64,000 nt of DNA from Bretschneidera sinensis. Its lineage: Eukaryota; Streptophyta; Magnoliopsida; Brassicales; Akaniaceae. The stretch is taken from the NCBI GenBank assembly GCA_023935145.1, contig CM043700.1, positions 27,005,001 through 27,069,000 of the forward strand. The letters are read 5' to 3'. The translations under genes and the position numbers were made by a program. The notes under the pieces were generated by a model, which was not told the origin of the DNA, made no database searches, and saw nothing but the letters and a program-made list of their open reading frames with translations. Below are positions 44,103-57,849 of the stretch, piece after piece (positions within the stretch are counted from its first letter, which is position 1; every line of letters begins with the position of its first letter).

Positions 44103-47100
44103 ATTCTTCCCACCTTACAAAAATTTCGTCCCCGAAATTTTCTTACTTTACTCCAGAAACAAAAGTGAATAATATTTCTTCATAATTGTCTCACACTTTC
44201 ATGTAATCTCTTCAACATCCTTATTCCACCACAGAACTTGAACTAATAAAATTATTTTATTATGTAAGATTTGTTCTTTTTGTCTAAAATTCTCACAGGT
44301 ACTCGTATAAAAGTCGAATTTTTCTGAATTTCTATAGTTTGGCTTGAAATATTTTGAGGTTTATCAAGTAAGTGCTTTCTCAACAGTGAAACATGAAATA
44401 AGTTATGTCACTGCTTCAACTTTGGAGGTAAATCCGTCTATTCACAACTAGCCTAACTTTCTTAATAACATCATAGGGTCCCACTTACCTCAGACTCAAC
44501 TTTTTTTTTTCTTTTTGATCTTCAACACACCTTTTCATTGAGATATTTTTAATTACACCCAAACACCTACTTGAAATTCAAGAGATCTTCTTTTATTATT
44601 AGCATAGCTATTCAGTATTCTCTATGCTGCTTTACGGTTCTTTCTAACCGATTTGATCCTCTCAGTTATTAACTCAATAATTGATGAACCAAATATATTT
44701 CTCTCTCCCATTTCTTCCCAACATGTAGGAGCTCTACACCTCTTTCCATACTATGTCTCAATCGGTGCCATCCCAATACTAGTTTGATACTGATTATTAT
44801 AACCAATTTTAATCGATGACATGTAAGCATCCCAACTTACTGAGAAACTCCTCACATTTGCCCTTAACATATATTCTAGTACTTTAAAAAAAATCCTTTC
44901 TATCTGAACATGAAAAAATATATTAAATTGCAACTGTATACCCTTGGCTTTTTGAAAGCCTCTCTAAAAACCAAGATGTAAATCTAGCATCTCTCTTTGA
45001 CACTATGCTTAATGGTGCTCCATACAACCTCACAATTTCAGGCATATCCAACTTCAATCCTGACCATCAGAAATTCTGTCTCAATCCTCTATACATCTTA
45101 TTGTTACTCAGGTGCACTGAATATACATCATCATATATCTTTCTCAATATCTTCTTTCTCAACTCCGTATCATTGGGAACACAAATCCTATTTTCCAATA
45201 CCAAAACATCATCACTTTAAATTTTGAACTCATATTGTTTTCTAGTAAGCACTTAATGCTTAATCTTTTCTATCTCTTCATCTTTATCTTGCATCTGTAA
45301 AGAATTTTAATATGGATGACTGTACAACCATATTTGTTAACCATGATCCTCTATCACTGATATTCAATTTCGTTCTTATCTCTCTAAATCTATCATCAAT
45401 TTCACATCAAGACTCCCTATAGCAGTTAACCTTCTTATAGATTTCCTACTCAAAGCATCAGTTATCACCTTCGTATTTTCTAGATGATAGTGAATTGTAC
45501 AATCATAGTTACTAATCAACTCCACCCACCATCTTTGCTTGAAATTCAACTCTCTCTGGGTAGGTAAGTATATCAAACTCTTATAACCTATGAATATCTC
45601 ACAAGTGGCTCCATACAGGTGATGTCTCCAATCTTTAAAGTAACACTATAGCAGCCAACTCTAAGTCATGAGTATGATAATTTCTATCATGAATCCTCAA
45701 TTACCTAAAAGTATGGGCCACAGCTTTCCTATATACACATATTCTCATCATTGATGTGACGCATCATTATACACCACAAATCCTTCATCACCAAAAGGAA
45801 ACACCAATACTGGAGCTATAGTCAATTTCTCCTTTAATAATTGGAAATTTTTCTCATACTTCCTTTACCATACAAATCTCACCTCTTTCCTGGCCAGTCT
45901 ATTTAACAATATTACAATAACAGAATTTTTTTTTTAAAGAATCTTCTATAATAACCAGCTAACCCCTAAAAGATTTTAATCTCAGTCACATTAGTTGGTC
46001 TCTCCCAACTTAACATTGCCTTTACCTTTTGTGGATCAACTGTTATGCCATTTTTCGATATTACATGTTCCAAGAAGGTCATTTCTTTCAGTCAAAATTC
46101 ACATTTAGGAAAATTATATCATACAATCTCAATCCTAAAAATCTCCAACACAATTTCTAAATGTTTTGCATGTTGTTCTTCCTTCTTAAATTATATCAGA
46201 AAGTCAAATACAACCATAAACTTGTTAAGATATAGTTTAAACACTCTATTCATCAAGTCCATGAATGTTTTTGGAAAGTTAGTCAATACAAATGACATCA
46301 CAAAAAGCTTATGACCATAACGTGTCCTAAAATAAGTCTTAGGCATGTCTCCCTCCTTTATCCTTAACTGGTGATAACCTGATCTCAGGTTTATCTTAGA
46401 AAACACTCTCACTTCTTGTAACTGCTCAAACGATTCGTTTATTCTGGGTAAAAGATATTTGTTCTTATTCAACTATTTGTAGTCTATACACACTCTTATC
46501 ATTCCATCTTTCTTCTTCAAAAACACTACAGGGGTTCCCCAAATACATTAGGTCCAATAAATTGTTTATCCAAAAATTCTTAAAATGGTACGTTCAACTC
46601 TCTCAACTTAGCTGGCGTCATTCTGAAGGGTGCTATTAAATGTATGTGATGATCCTGGTATCACATCAATAGAGAATTTAACCCCTTTACTGGGAGACAA
46701 TTAGGCAACTCGTCAAGAATTGCATTAGAATAATCTTTCACCACTATGATTTATTCTAACTTCCTATTGTCCTTTTTAGAATCCAGTATGTATGCCAAAT
46801 ACTCCTCACCACCCTTCTTCAACCATCTTCTAGAGGTCAGAGCAAAATAAAATAGTTCGAGAGTATTTTATGTTTTCTTTGAAAGTTACACTCCTCATGT
46901 CCATATCTTGAACACTACATTCTTTTTGGAATAATCGACCATATTTAAAGATAATAATTCAGCTTCAGATTTTTCTATCACTGATACGAATCACATAACC
47001 CTTGTAAACATTTATAATTATCACTCTATCTCTAGTGGGAACTTCAAAAAAAAATAGTTTGCATCAAAGTACTAATACATACTTCAATAGACTTCATATA

Positions 47101-48483
47101 AATACTGGATGCAAACGAATGGATCGCACCAAGATCAACCAACATTGATATGTCCACCTTTTTTACACATAAAGCACTTCAAATTTTTGACAATTCTGGG
47201 ATAAATATCTTATCTAGATATATCTATAACAAACTTATGTCTCTCAATCATACATCAGATTACCACTTCCCCTTGGTGGCATACTTACTTCCTCTGTCAT
47301 GACTCCTAGTTCCCATAACCTGTCTCCCAGATCCAAGGGTCCCACTGATAGTATTCTGAGCTATAGAAGTAACAAATCCTGCTTGCCCCTGACTCTGAAC
47401 TTCAGTTCCCTGTGACAAGGAACGCCTCATCTGGATGGTCTCTCACCCTGTACACTCATATTAGTACCTCCTCTAGGTTCCTCAAATCTAGACCTCTTTC
47501 GCCAATTCTTCTTGCCTCTAATTTCATTCATATCCTTCTCAATCTGAAGTGCTATATCCACTAATCTGACATAATTCACATGCCTCATGTAAGATAGTTT
47601 TCATCAAATCTTAAAACATAGTTCATCTTTGAATCTTTTACACTTCTTCTCCTTTAGGTCTACCATTTCCGGTACAACCATTTATAAGACCACAAATCTG
47701 CTATTATACTAAGCCATAATCAACACATTTACCCCAAATAATTAAAATCTCTATCTTGTTGGGTTCTAGAGGTATAAGGAAAGTATTTATCAAGGAAAAC
47801 CTCCTTAAACCTATTCCAGGTTAAGGGTCTATCAATATTTGTACTTATCCTGTGAAGAATATCCTTTCATCATTATAAAACTTCTCCTTCTAACTCAAAC
47901 GAAGCAACGGCAACCATCTGTCTATCAGTTACTGGTAAAATACCAAATAATCTCTCTACATGTTTCTCCCAAAACTCAGGTGTAAAAGGATTCATAGATC
48001 TTTTAAACAACACAACATTCAACTTAACAATATCCTTATATCTCATACATAAACTCTCTTTTCCCCCTTTTTTAAATGTCTATCATTACTTGGTTAACAA
48101 CTTTAGACACTGTTCTAGCCTATTCATCAAGTCTATACTATAGGCTACCAACTTTATTATCTGTTACATTCATTTTCTCAAGAGCTTGTGTAAGAGCTTA
48201 TCTTAGCTCCTCTCTTTCAACTTCCGATTCTCTCATACCTTTACCAATATCAATTATATTGTCAACATGTTCTTTTCTAGGAACCACAGATTCTGACTCA
48301 ACCTCGACTTGTCAAAATATTGGGGGCCTACCATGCCCTCTCAAATTAACAACTTTAACTCTAGCTCTAGCACGTCCATGTGTCATCCTCAGACTATTAA
48401 AATATAATTTATTTTAATCTTCCACTTTCTTACTTTTTATGCAGTCTATAGAATCATAAAACCTAATGCTCTGATACCAAAAT
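44103..48483 (-). pseudogene. Gypsy H gag-pol interior
   Basis: Minus strand, in order: gag N-terminus near 48400-48060 with many stops; a protease remnant near 47150 reading LVDLGAIHSFAS where DSGA is expected; reverse transcriptase at 46472-46191 ([20 protein letters not shown]) whose catalytic YIDD-type box is lost, reading VVFDF; RNase H at 45576-45376 (TQRELNFKQRWWVELISNYD, then DALSRKS); and integrase at 44933-44700 (VSWDAYMSSIKIGYNNQYQT and SIGMAPIE). Stops and frameshifts occur throughout. Confidence 0.83.
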
Positions 48484-50572
48484 TGTAATGACCCATCTCG
48501 GGTTCGCCACCCCCGAGATGGTGTCATCACATTTTGAAAATCCCATCACGACACATATATGCAACAATAAAAATAATTATAAAATAAATTCTTTTTCATC
48601 AATCCTCAACCCTCAACAGGAAAGATATATCAATATGATATTGACTTAAACATTTTACACAACATAATATACATGAATATTTACAAATAAAATTTTATTT
48701 TATTTTCTCATTAGTCTGAGGATGTTGACACGTACATGGCTTACAGAAAAAGATTTCATCTGAACCTCAACTCACCAAACTATTTATCCTGCCTGCTACT
48801 TGAAATCATTGTACAATGAGAGGTGAGCTTCACAAGCTCGGTGAATTAAATTTACTAAAAGTATTCAGTTTTTATAAATAATCTTTCAATATTAAATCAA
48901 TTATATTTCACATAACTTGATAATAGCATTCTACTATCACTACACATCTCATAAGTCTCATTCTCTATCAATCTCTTCTTTTTATTTATTGGTTCACCTC
49001 AAGACCATCAATTATCTCATAATTACCTCACAATAAGGTTCACATCATAAAATCTACCATTTAGATGGTTCTTGTGACCATAACTATCTCTCTGTGAGAC
49101 TCATCCATCTATAAATAAATTCACAATAACAGACCACACATCAGCATTTCAATAATGCAAACAATAATTAAAACTGATGTAATACATGAATTATTATTAT
49201 GGGAACGTCTTCCCACATGTCGACATGTTTTTATTATCTTAGACTGGCCCCCTCCCGATTCTTTTCTTTCTCATTTAGACCAGCTACCTTCCCGGTTCTT
49301 TTCTTTACAGCTTGTCTCGGCTGCCACGGAATTTATTTCTAGCATATACTGGCTGTCACGGTGTCCTTTGTATTTTCAGCATATACTGGCTGTCACGGTT
49401 TTTCAATTAGACCGGTTTCCTTCCTGATTCTTTTCTTTTCATTTAATGCATATGCATATGAACAATGATATAAAAAAAACATGAATTCAAATATTTAATT
49501 TTGGCTATCTTGATTTTTCTCTAATTATATAAAGAAATTTTCACTAAATTCTTCGCATCCCAAATCACATCAAATCATCCATTAAAGCTTGTCAAGATCC
49601 ACTAAATTTCATCTCCTCATAATTCGTATCAAAACATCAACCATAGCTCATCAAGAATTTTATTTATCATCATCATTATTAAATCAACTCATTATTCAGA
49701 TAATATTTCTTCTCATATAATAATTTTTCTACATGTCCAATATTCATATCATACATATCAACCAACTCTTTATCTATTACCAAAATATAAGCTAATAATT
49801 TATTTTAATATTATCATTAGATTTTTCATTTTTATTTAGATTACTTAAAGTAAATCCAACTCACCACGTAGCACTTAAAGCTACCCGTGGATCACCTTTC
49901 CTGTTCCTTTTAGAAATTTCGCCTGGTTGCAGATCGTCAATACTTAACATAATATTTGTATTAAATTTTTAATTATTTTTTCAATTCTTCATAAATCACA
50001 TCCTTTGAAAATTCTTACTTTGAATTCCGGGAAATTATATGAATGCTAAAATTCAAAAATAAACATTATATTATTACCTTCTATTTTTCTGATAGCTTCT
50101 CGTGATTCTCTATGAAATTTTGTAGTAAACTCCTAAATTTTGCTCTTTCGACTTTTCTTTCGGTCCCCAAATGTTTAGAGAAAACAAGAAATCAAAGGAA
50201 AATGTAAACGAAAACGTATAATATATATAAGTATATATACTATGCCCTTTTTTTACTTCAGCCCCCCCCCCCCTCGGCCCTTTCTAAGTTTGCCACAAAT
50301 TTCTGAACGTGGCTTACATGCATGACAGCAGGTTGCCACCTGCTGCCACGAATTTTGACTTTTTTTTTTAATTTAAAAAAACGTTTTTTTTTTTCCTCTT
50401 CTGGACGTCCACATCCCAATTTTTTTTTTAACTACGCCCCCACGCGTTCATTTTTTTTCAAAATAATTATTTTATTCAATACTAAATCCTTCATGTAAAT
50501 ATATTATTTTTATTTCATGTCATATTTATTAAATTATTTTTTTACCCTTACTTTACGATTACGGGTATTACA
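48484..50572 (-). repeat. 5' LTR of Gypsy H
   Basis: Plus-strand TGTAATGACCCATCTCGG...ACGGGTATTACA, 2,089 bp. It includes a run of about fourteen C near 50263-50276 that the other LTR lacks. Confidence 0.87.
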
Positions 50573-50731
50573 ATTTCTTTATAAACATGGTTTAGAATAC
50601 AATTCACAAGAAGGTGGGAAGTACACTCTTTAGCCACGTAGGAAGCCCTTTGCTTTTACAAAGTTGTAAACCAAGAATAAGGCCTTTGCCTCCCCTCCAT
50701 ATTAGTTAGACAGAAGAACAGGGTCACAATG
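50573..50731. other. Short gap, no gene seen
   Basis: Between Gypsy H and the next solo LTR; no recognisable feature other than the target-site copy at 50727-50731. Confidence 0.5.
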
Positions 50732-51198
50732 TGTTAGAAATTTTGACACCCCAAAACAATTACGTAATCACAATAGTAAAAATAAAAAGAAAATTAACAC
50801 AATAATTTTTAACATGGTTCAACACCTCTTGCCTACGTCCACGAGCCAATCGTTATTCCACTACTTTTGCAACTTTTGGATGGAGAAAAACTATAAAAAC
50901 TCACAACACCACAATACACAATTTTTCTAAACAAAACTGTGTGAAAACTCTCATCAATCTCACAACCTAATACACCAAATGTTCACTCAACCCTTGGATC
51001 TCTATATTAGTGTTTAGTTGCTACACTCCATCTAACCAACTATTCATGGTTAAGGAATAGGGGTGTGAGACTATATCTCTTTATGCCTATATTTATAATA
51101 ACTAGTACCTACATCTTTTTAACACATAGACAATGTGAGACTAAAACTACTTATAATAACACTTTTTTTCGATGTGAGATTTGAAAAGCATCCCAACA
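50732..51198. mobile_element. Solo LTR (467 bp), Copia-like
   Basis: Starts TGTTAGAAATTTTGACACC, ends GCATCCCAACA, flanked by CAATG at 50727-50731 and 51199-51203, a perfect 5-bp target duplication. It contains the atggttcaacacctcttgcc block common in plant Copia LTRs. It is the product of recombination between the two LTRs of a former full element. Confidence 0.88.
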
Positions 51199-54100
51199 CA
51201 ATGATCCCTGATTAAGCCACCACTTGAACAATCGCGACAAGAACCTTCCGAGTTCAATTTGAGACTTGAGAGTACCAACTTGTGGAAAATTAATGTAAAC
51301 CAATTGACCTTGCTTAACCATAGTTACCGGATCCTTATACCCTTTTGATTCGCAATCTGGATTTTACGTTCTGATTCATGGTGCATTTGCGCACCAGATC
51401 CCTAAAATTAGCAATTTAAAATTTTATTAAAATTTTTAGCTGATTTTTTTATAATAAAAAAATATTTCTTGTGTGATTTAAAAGAATGCTCATACTTTAT
51501 TTTCAAATTATGTTTTTTAATATTATATTTGTTGATTTTACTATTTTGTCAAAATTTTAATATCTTATAAATTATTATTATGCACACAATTCTATTTATA
51601 TTGTACTTATAAATATATCTAATATGTTAATTTTATACATAATATAAATCATTTCAGTCTACCTCTAACGTACCACGTACCGGGTGGATAAAGTACCACG
51701 TTTCCATATTCGTAGCGCAAATCAGGGCATACCAAGTTTTTGAAAACTATGTGCTTAACCAAAGTTAATCTTATTGGAAGAGTCAAAACTTGAAGGCATA
51801 TATAGCAAAACAAGAAAATTTGGATTGACTTAAGGGACATAAATGATGATAACCTCATGCAAGTGATGTACCTGATTAACAATTTTTAGATTGAAGAAAA
51901 ATAACTACTACATACATGTTATCAAGAGTTCATATTTCAATGCACATTCATACGTATAAATCTACTAGAAAATGAAATGAATTCAATTGAGGTTCAATAA
52001 TCAATGGGATATTGACTGTTAGATTCCTGTGAAATATGTATCAATAAGACAACATCTAATCTTTTTTCAACATTGATCTACTTAATATATTTGAGAATTA
52101 AGAGATATCTATAGCAAATAAAGCATGATGATTTTTTTGTGCAACTTTGACAGTGAAATTGCAAGCAAAGGCAAAAGAAAAAAAATCAAATAAGGTTGCC
52201 TTTTTTTCAACATTTATTATTTTTAATACAAATATTATACTATTGTTTTGTAAATCGGAAGAAACTTATCTTAATTTACTAAAAGGGATTTTAAGGTGAA
52301 GGAATTTATTCATTTGAGAAGAAAAAAAAAAGCATGATAACATTTAAAAAAATAAATTTTATATAAAAAGTAATAATTTGAAAACAAATTTGTGATAAAA
52401 AAAAAAGCTTGTATATACATAAAGTTGACTCTAATAAGTTGTAGATATTGTGTGAAGTGGGAGTATGAGAGTAGATGTGCTTGTTATATATGTAAACTAA
52501 AATATTGATATTCAAGCACAAAAGACATTACGACGATGTTTTGGTGGGCTTAAAGCCTGTAATTTATTTTTTAAATTTTGTTAAAAACTTAATCAAATCA
52601 AGTCAAAATACGTATTAATTTATATTTTAATTGTTATTTAACGAAATTTAATAAGATTTAATTTGACTAAAGTTTTTGAAAATTTTAAAAATAAACTCCG
52701 ACTTAAAATTGGCTTTAAACTAACCCATTCATCACTTATATATAAGGTGTGTTTGGGAGTGTTGTGATATAACTTTGCCGATGTCAAAAGTGTTGTGAGA
52801 GTACTGGCACTAAAAGAGTTATAGAAAGTACTGTTGTTAAAAACTTAATGTAGCGTTTGGTAAACTGTTTTGCAAAAGCAGTGTAAAAATGTGTTGCGAT
52901 CAATAATAATGCTTTGTAATTATAACCTTAATGGTGCTATAAAACTATATATTACCAAAATAGACATGGTTCAAAGGTATACAATTTTAATAAATCATTT
53001 CATTAACTAAATAAGTATTTTTTTTATTAACAACAAAAATAAAATCATTCATTTGTTAATAATAATCAACAACTTTATACTAATAAAATCACTTATTAGT
53101 TAATAATAAAATAAAAAACATTACAATTATGATTAAATGATTTAACAATATCAAGTTTATGTAATTTAAAATTCTCATTTAATTTAACTTATTACCCTCA
53201 TCACACTAGCATCAATACTATTTCTAAGCACTACCATTTTATTATCTTTTTCATCGTGAGCACATTCCCTCGTACTTTTATCATTAACAAGCTCCAAAAA
53301 TTTCAAACTTGGGTCATCGCCAAATTGGGTATTTTCGATTAAAAGAAATTTTTATAGTAAGATTAGTTATTATCGTTGACAAAGAGAGAAGATGCAATAG
53401 ATTCTCTCTTTTTTTTAACACTTAAAATATCTATAATTTTTTCCTAAATTGGATTCGTAATCTCTTTTAAATCAAAACAGATAATTAATAAGATATCTAT
53501 TTTGAAAACTAATTAACTCTGAATTTTACATAACGCAACAAATATTGGAAGAGGAATTTTTTTTTAACTAAATAACATGAAAATAATGCTTTCTGCTTAG
53601 CAACTATGAGATTTTATATTTACTACAATTTGCATTAAAAGGAAGTTAAGAAGGAAAAAAAAAAGATATAATCAAAGAATATTTTCTAAATTGGTAGACT
53701 ATTGTTGTTATTTTTTCTAAAAAAAAATATTGTTGTTATTTACAATATAATAATAATATTGTTATTGAGTTGCTAAAATATTGCAGTTACGAGGAATCTT
53801 GGCAGAGGCAAACCTACCAAAACAACCACAAAAAAATAATATTCTTTGAAAATATTTCTCCTCAAAACAATTAGTATATTATTTTTCAACATCTCAAACA
53901 TCTAATCAACTATTACTATAAAAGAGAAATCTGATTGCCCCATTTAGTTACAGGGAAATTAAAGAGAAGAAAACTATTTGCAACCATCCAATTTAGGGTT
54001 TAGGTAATTTGAATTTATAATGAGTTAAATGAAAATTGGTGAAAAGTGATAAGGGGTAGTTTTGGTTTTATAAAAAATTCGTTAAAATTTTAGGAGCTAC

Positions 54101-56250
54101 CCGATCAAGCACATTCTAAAAGCTCCTCCACTTTTGCTTTCCCAAAAAAGAATTTTTAGCTTTATCTTACAACTTTTTTTAGAAAAGTTGTAGTAGTAAA
54201 ATTTTACCAAACAAAATTTTTAAGAAAAACTACCAAATCTATTCCCACCAACTATTTTTTTGTGGGCAAAAATTTTCCCAAACACAACCCTAACCTCGAA
54301 AATGAAATATCTAAATCCACAGTAAAAATTACTAATTAAGCCCATTTGATATAAAAAAAAAATCTTAAGTGGAAGAAATCCATTTAAAAATATAGAAACA
54401 TTCTTTTCATAAAATAATTTGTTCATAAATGATTTAGTTGACAACTATAGCATTAACAAATAACCCAGATTGATATATAAAACAAGCACAAATAATTTAG
54501 TATTTCATAAATCTCATTATTTCCTTTTTTTATTTTTCTTTCCATTTACATCTTTTGTTAAAAAAAAGAAAATATACCTATATTGTAACAGTAAATATAC
54601 ACTTGTATCGACACAATTTAACTTGTTTGATCACCTTTATCAACTTTGCAGGACTGTATTTATCAATTAATTCACCTTATTCTTAGTTCTTATGGTGATA
54701 GAATTGTCGTTACTCGTAATTATTCTAGGTTATCTCCAAGACTCTAACAAGCGTATGTTGGAGGAACTCTTGGGTCCTAATTGACTTGAGCTCTTTGATG
54801 GAAGTAACATAAGTTAAATGTTTGTAAAATGCATCATCCGAAACTTCTTTGGATGTTTCTTTGGTTGCCATTGTTTTCTAAAGAGATAAGTTTTCTGATT
54901 ACCTCTCTCTGGTTCATTTTTGGAATCAAGATTGGTTGACTTAGGCTTTTACAAATTCAATGATTTGTGCTCTCGACATGGCTTGCATCAAATTTACTTT
55001 ATAACAAATCACTTTGGTTCTTATTGGTTTGCTCAAGGATACACACAGTCGAAAATAAGAAAGCAGTATTGCAAATATCTGTCTTTTCACTAAAAGTACT
55101 AGGTAAGTGATGCTTTGACAATTTGCTTTAAACAAAACTCTGCGGGTTTAAAATCTAGTTAATATTTTTTTATTTTATAATTTTTGTCACGTTTATTATT
55201 TATTTAATTAAATTAATAATTATTTTTTATATTAAATTATTAAAAAAAATTCATATATATAAATAAAGTTTAAAGGTTTTTAAAATATTTTTTTTATATT
55301 TTTAAAATAATATATATAATAATTAAAATCAAAATTAAGTTAAAAAGTAATAAACGATTAAAATTATGAGACATAAAAATACTAAAATAGTAGATGAAAT
55401 ACTATGCTCTTACTGGTAAAAAAATTAATCCAAAACAAAACATCAATAACGCAAAAAAAAAATAATAATCTTATAATCTCATATTAACGTATAACTTAAT
55501 GGGTTTCTATGACGACTTACTTGAGAGGGAGACATCATATCTCATATACATTTTTTTAGTAACTTGGTGATATTCTTTTAAGCTTAATTTTAAATATATC
55601 GTGTGATTTACTCACTTTTAATTTTACTCTGTATAGTATATTTCGTGATAAAATAGATATTGTACTTTATTTCGTTAGCAAAAAAGATGATAGATGTTAA
55701 TTTTTACATATGGGAAACTTTTTTGGGATTAATTTAATAAAAAAAAAACTATTTGATTTATTTCAATTTTCATTTTATACTCTATAGATTTGTTTTTGAC
55801 AAATTAAATATTACTTTGCCCTGTCGACAAAAATAAAATTGTAATTTTTTTCGAAAAACTAATTTTTGTTACCCATCTGTTAATGAAACAAAACATAATG
55901 TCTGTTTTGAAATAAATAATAGGATTATAAAATGAAAAACGAATAAATCACAAAATATTTTTTAAAATTAAATTTTTTTATACTATTAAAAGTGAGATTT
56001 TTTTATTACAAAATATATTATTTTATCAAAAAATATAAAAATATTTTTTTTAAAAGTGTCACCGAATAGTTTTATTATTAGAAAAGATAATGTAATTTTA
56101 GTCAAAAGCAAGGGTAATTAGCCACTAATCAGTCGCCTTGTACGACCACTGACCAGTCACCGTAACTTCCAACATATAATAGACCAAAACCGTCGAGGGC
56201 ACCGCACGAATAAGACAACGTACTCGACTGTGTCCGAGGGCACCGTAAAT
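51199..56250. other. AT-rich intergenic sequence, no gene supported
   Basis: Only short chance frames. A possible transposon-derived segment lies at 52745-54290: its ends, ggtgtgtttggga and tcccaaacacaaccc, are near-inverted repeats of about 13 bp. No target duplication or coding content was seen. The last 1 kb should contain the promoter of the Arf-GAP gene. Confidence 0.5.
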
Positions 56251-56545
56251 TATTCCCATCTCTCTCACATTCTCTCGCTGTAAAAAATATTAAAGAAAAA
56301 AAACTCTCTCTCTCTCTCTTCATTTTTAACAAAAGCAGACTTTGGTTAGCTACTTGGCATTAGCTGTACAAAAGCCCCGTAGTTCCAGACTCTTTGAAAG
56401 ATCTGCAAATCTCTCTCTAAACCAGATTTTATTTTTAAGAGAGTCAGTGATGGATCTCAATTAAGCTTCATTATCATCGTCAGCTAAAAGTAGAACTAAA
56501 AGAGTTTTCATTTTTTTTTTGCTTTGCTTTGCAGCCCCGATTCAG
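56251..56545 (+). promoter_or_regulatory. Probable 5' leader exon of the Arf-GAP gene
   Basis: CT-rich sequence with a TC microsatellite (56306-56319) leads to CAG before gtcagt at 56546, a good donor. The matching acceptor is tgtag at 56991-56995. The transcription start is not defined; a weak TATA-like acatataata lies at 56171-56180. A leader intron of this kind often boosts expression of plant housekeeping genes. Confidence 0.6.
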
Positions 56546-57004
56546 GTCAGTGCTTGTTATTTTTCTCTGCTAACTTTTCTAGGGTTCCAAACAGGTCTTA
56601 GAATGTTTTACCGTGTTCTGCAACTTTGACTTGTCTTGGTTTCTTAGATCTGTTTGTTTTTGTATGTTCAATTTTGGTATCTGTGTCGTTGTTTATTTTG
56701 TGCGGCTGCAAAAGGGAGCCAGGGAGGAGAATTAATATGTTGTTTTTCGTATTCAGTTTTCAGTTTATCAGGGCTATGATTGATTGGGAAACTATGTTAA
56801 ACAGTGCTAATGGGACTGAAAACCATATAAGACATGTGATTTAGAGTTTACTTGATTTGGATTCTGACCAATTAAAGACAGGATCATTCCATAGATTAGT
56901 AGAAAATTCAAGTAGACTGACTCAATTTAGTTGTTTGCCTCATTTAGATTCTCTCTTTGTTAATGATGAATCATCGTGTCTTCTTATTGATGTAGGAAGT
57001 GGGG

Positions 57005-57796
57005 ATGGCAAATCGACTGAAGGAAGACGAAAAAAATGAACGAATAATTCGAGGTCTTCTCAAACTTTCCGAGAATCGGAGGTGTATTAACTGTAACAGC
57101 CTGGTATGGTTCTTATTACTGTTATTGTTTTTGCTGCTCATCCTATTAAGTCAAGCATTGTAGTTATAACTTTGATGGTTGCTTGGCCCGTCATAGTATA
57201 TTAACGGAATTGAATGTTGTGCAAACTAATCGTGAAGTATAATTGGTATCGGATTAAGTGCAGTTTGTTCTGTAAGGTTTTGATAAGTTGTTAATTGTTT
57301 TAATGAAAGTGATCAATATCACAGAGTGATTGCTCCGAATACGTGGGGATAGCACTAAGATAGAAGAACAAGCTACCGTTAGGGGTGCAATAAATTGTGT
57401 AGATACTCATTTCTTTATATTATTGGGCCTGGATCAATTGCAATGATGAAGCCGATGAAATCAATAATTAGCTTGATTCGTTTCTCATTAAAATTCTATT
57501 ACTGCATTTTTAGGTTTGACATCGGTACACTTACCTGTGAATAGGAGGAAACTGAACCCTTAAGAGTATTGGAATCTTAAACTCTCCTTAACTTGGGCTC
57601 TAGTCAAACCAACACTTGCAACTAAAAGAATGTACGTTGGATCAGTTGATAATCAGATCGACTTAAGTGAACTAATTACTTCCTTGAATATTTGAATAAC
57701 GATATAAGACTAGTGAAACTAGCATGAATCTTGGAAATTTATTTCTTTCTTTCGCTTTGCCACCCCCTTGCCCCTATAATCATTGGTTTTGGAGTG

Positions 57797-57849
<53 letters not shown>

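Larger units (their letters stand above)
42036..50572 (-). mobile_element. Gypsy-type LTR retrotransposon H, decayed
   Basis: LTRs 42036-44102 (3') and 48484-50572 (5'), each about 2.1 kb and clearly diverged. The primer site TGGTATCAGAGC lies on the minus strand at about 48480-48469. Reverse transcriptase, RNase H and integrase pieces follow in Gypsy order (integrase last). The sequence style (long LTRs, [17 protein letters not shown]) suggests the Tekay/Del chromovirus group. The flanks gttta and atttc do not form a clear duplication. Confidence 0.85.

Noticed and set aside
48076..48417. Plus-strand 113-codon frame
   Set aside because: It is antisense to the gag remnant of Gypsy H, which runs on the minus strand.
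49155..49427. Plus-strand 90-codon frame and its relative at 31566-31898 and 42706-42972
   Set aside because: They fall inside the LTRs of Gypsy H, repeat with them, and have no domain; chance frames.
56626..57039. Small plus-strand frames upstream of the Arf-GAP start
   Set aside because: They lie in the leader intron (56546-56995) or in the wrong frame; zinc-finger phase requires the start at 57005.
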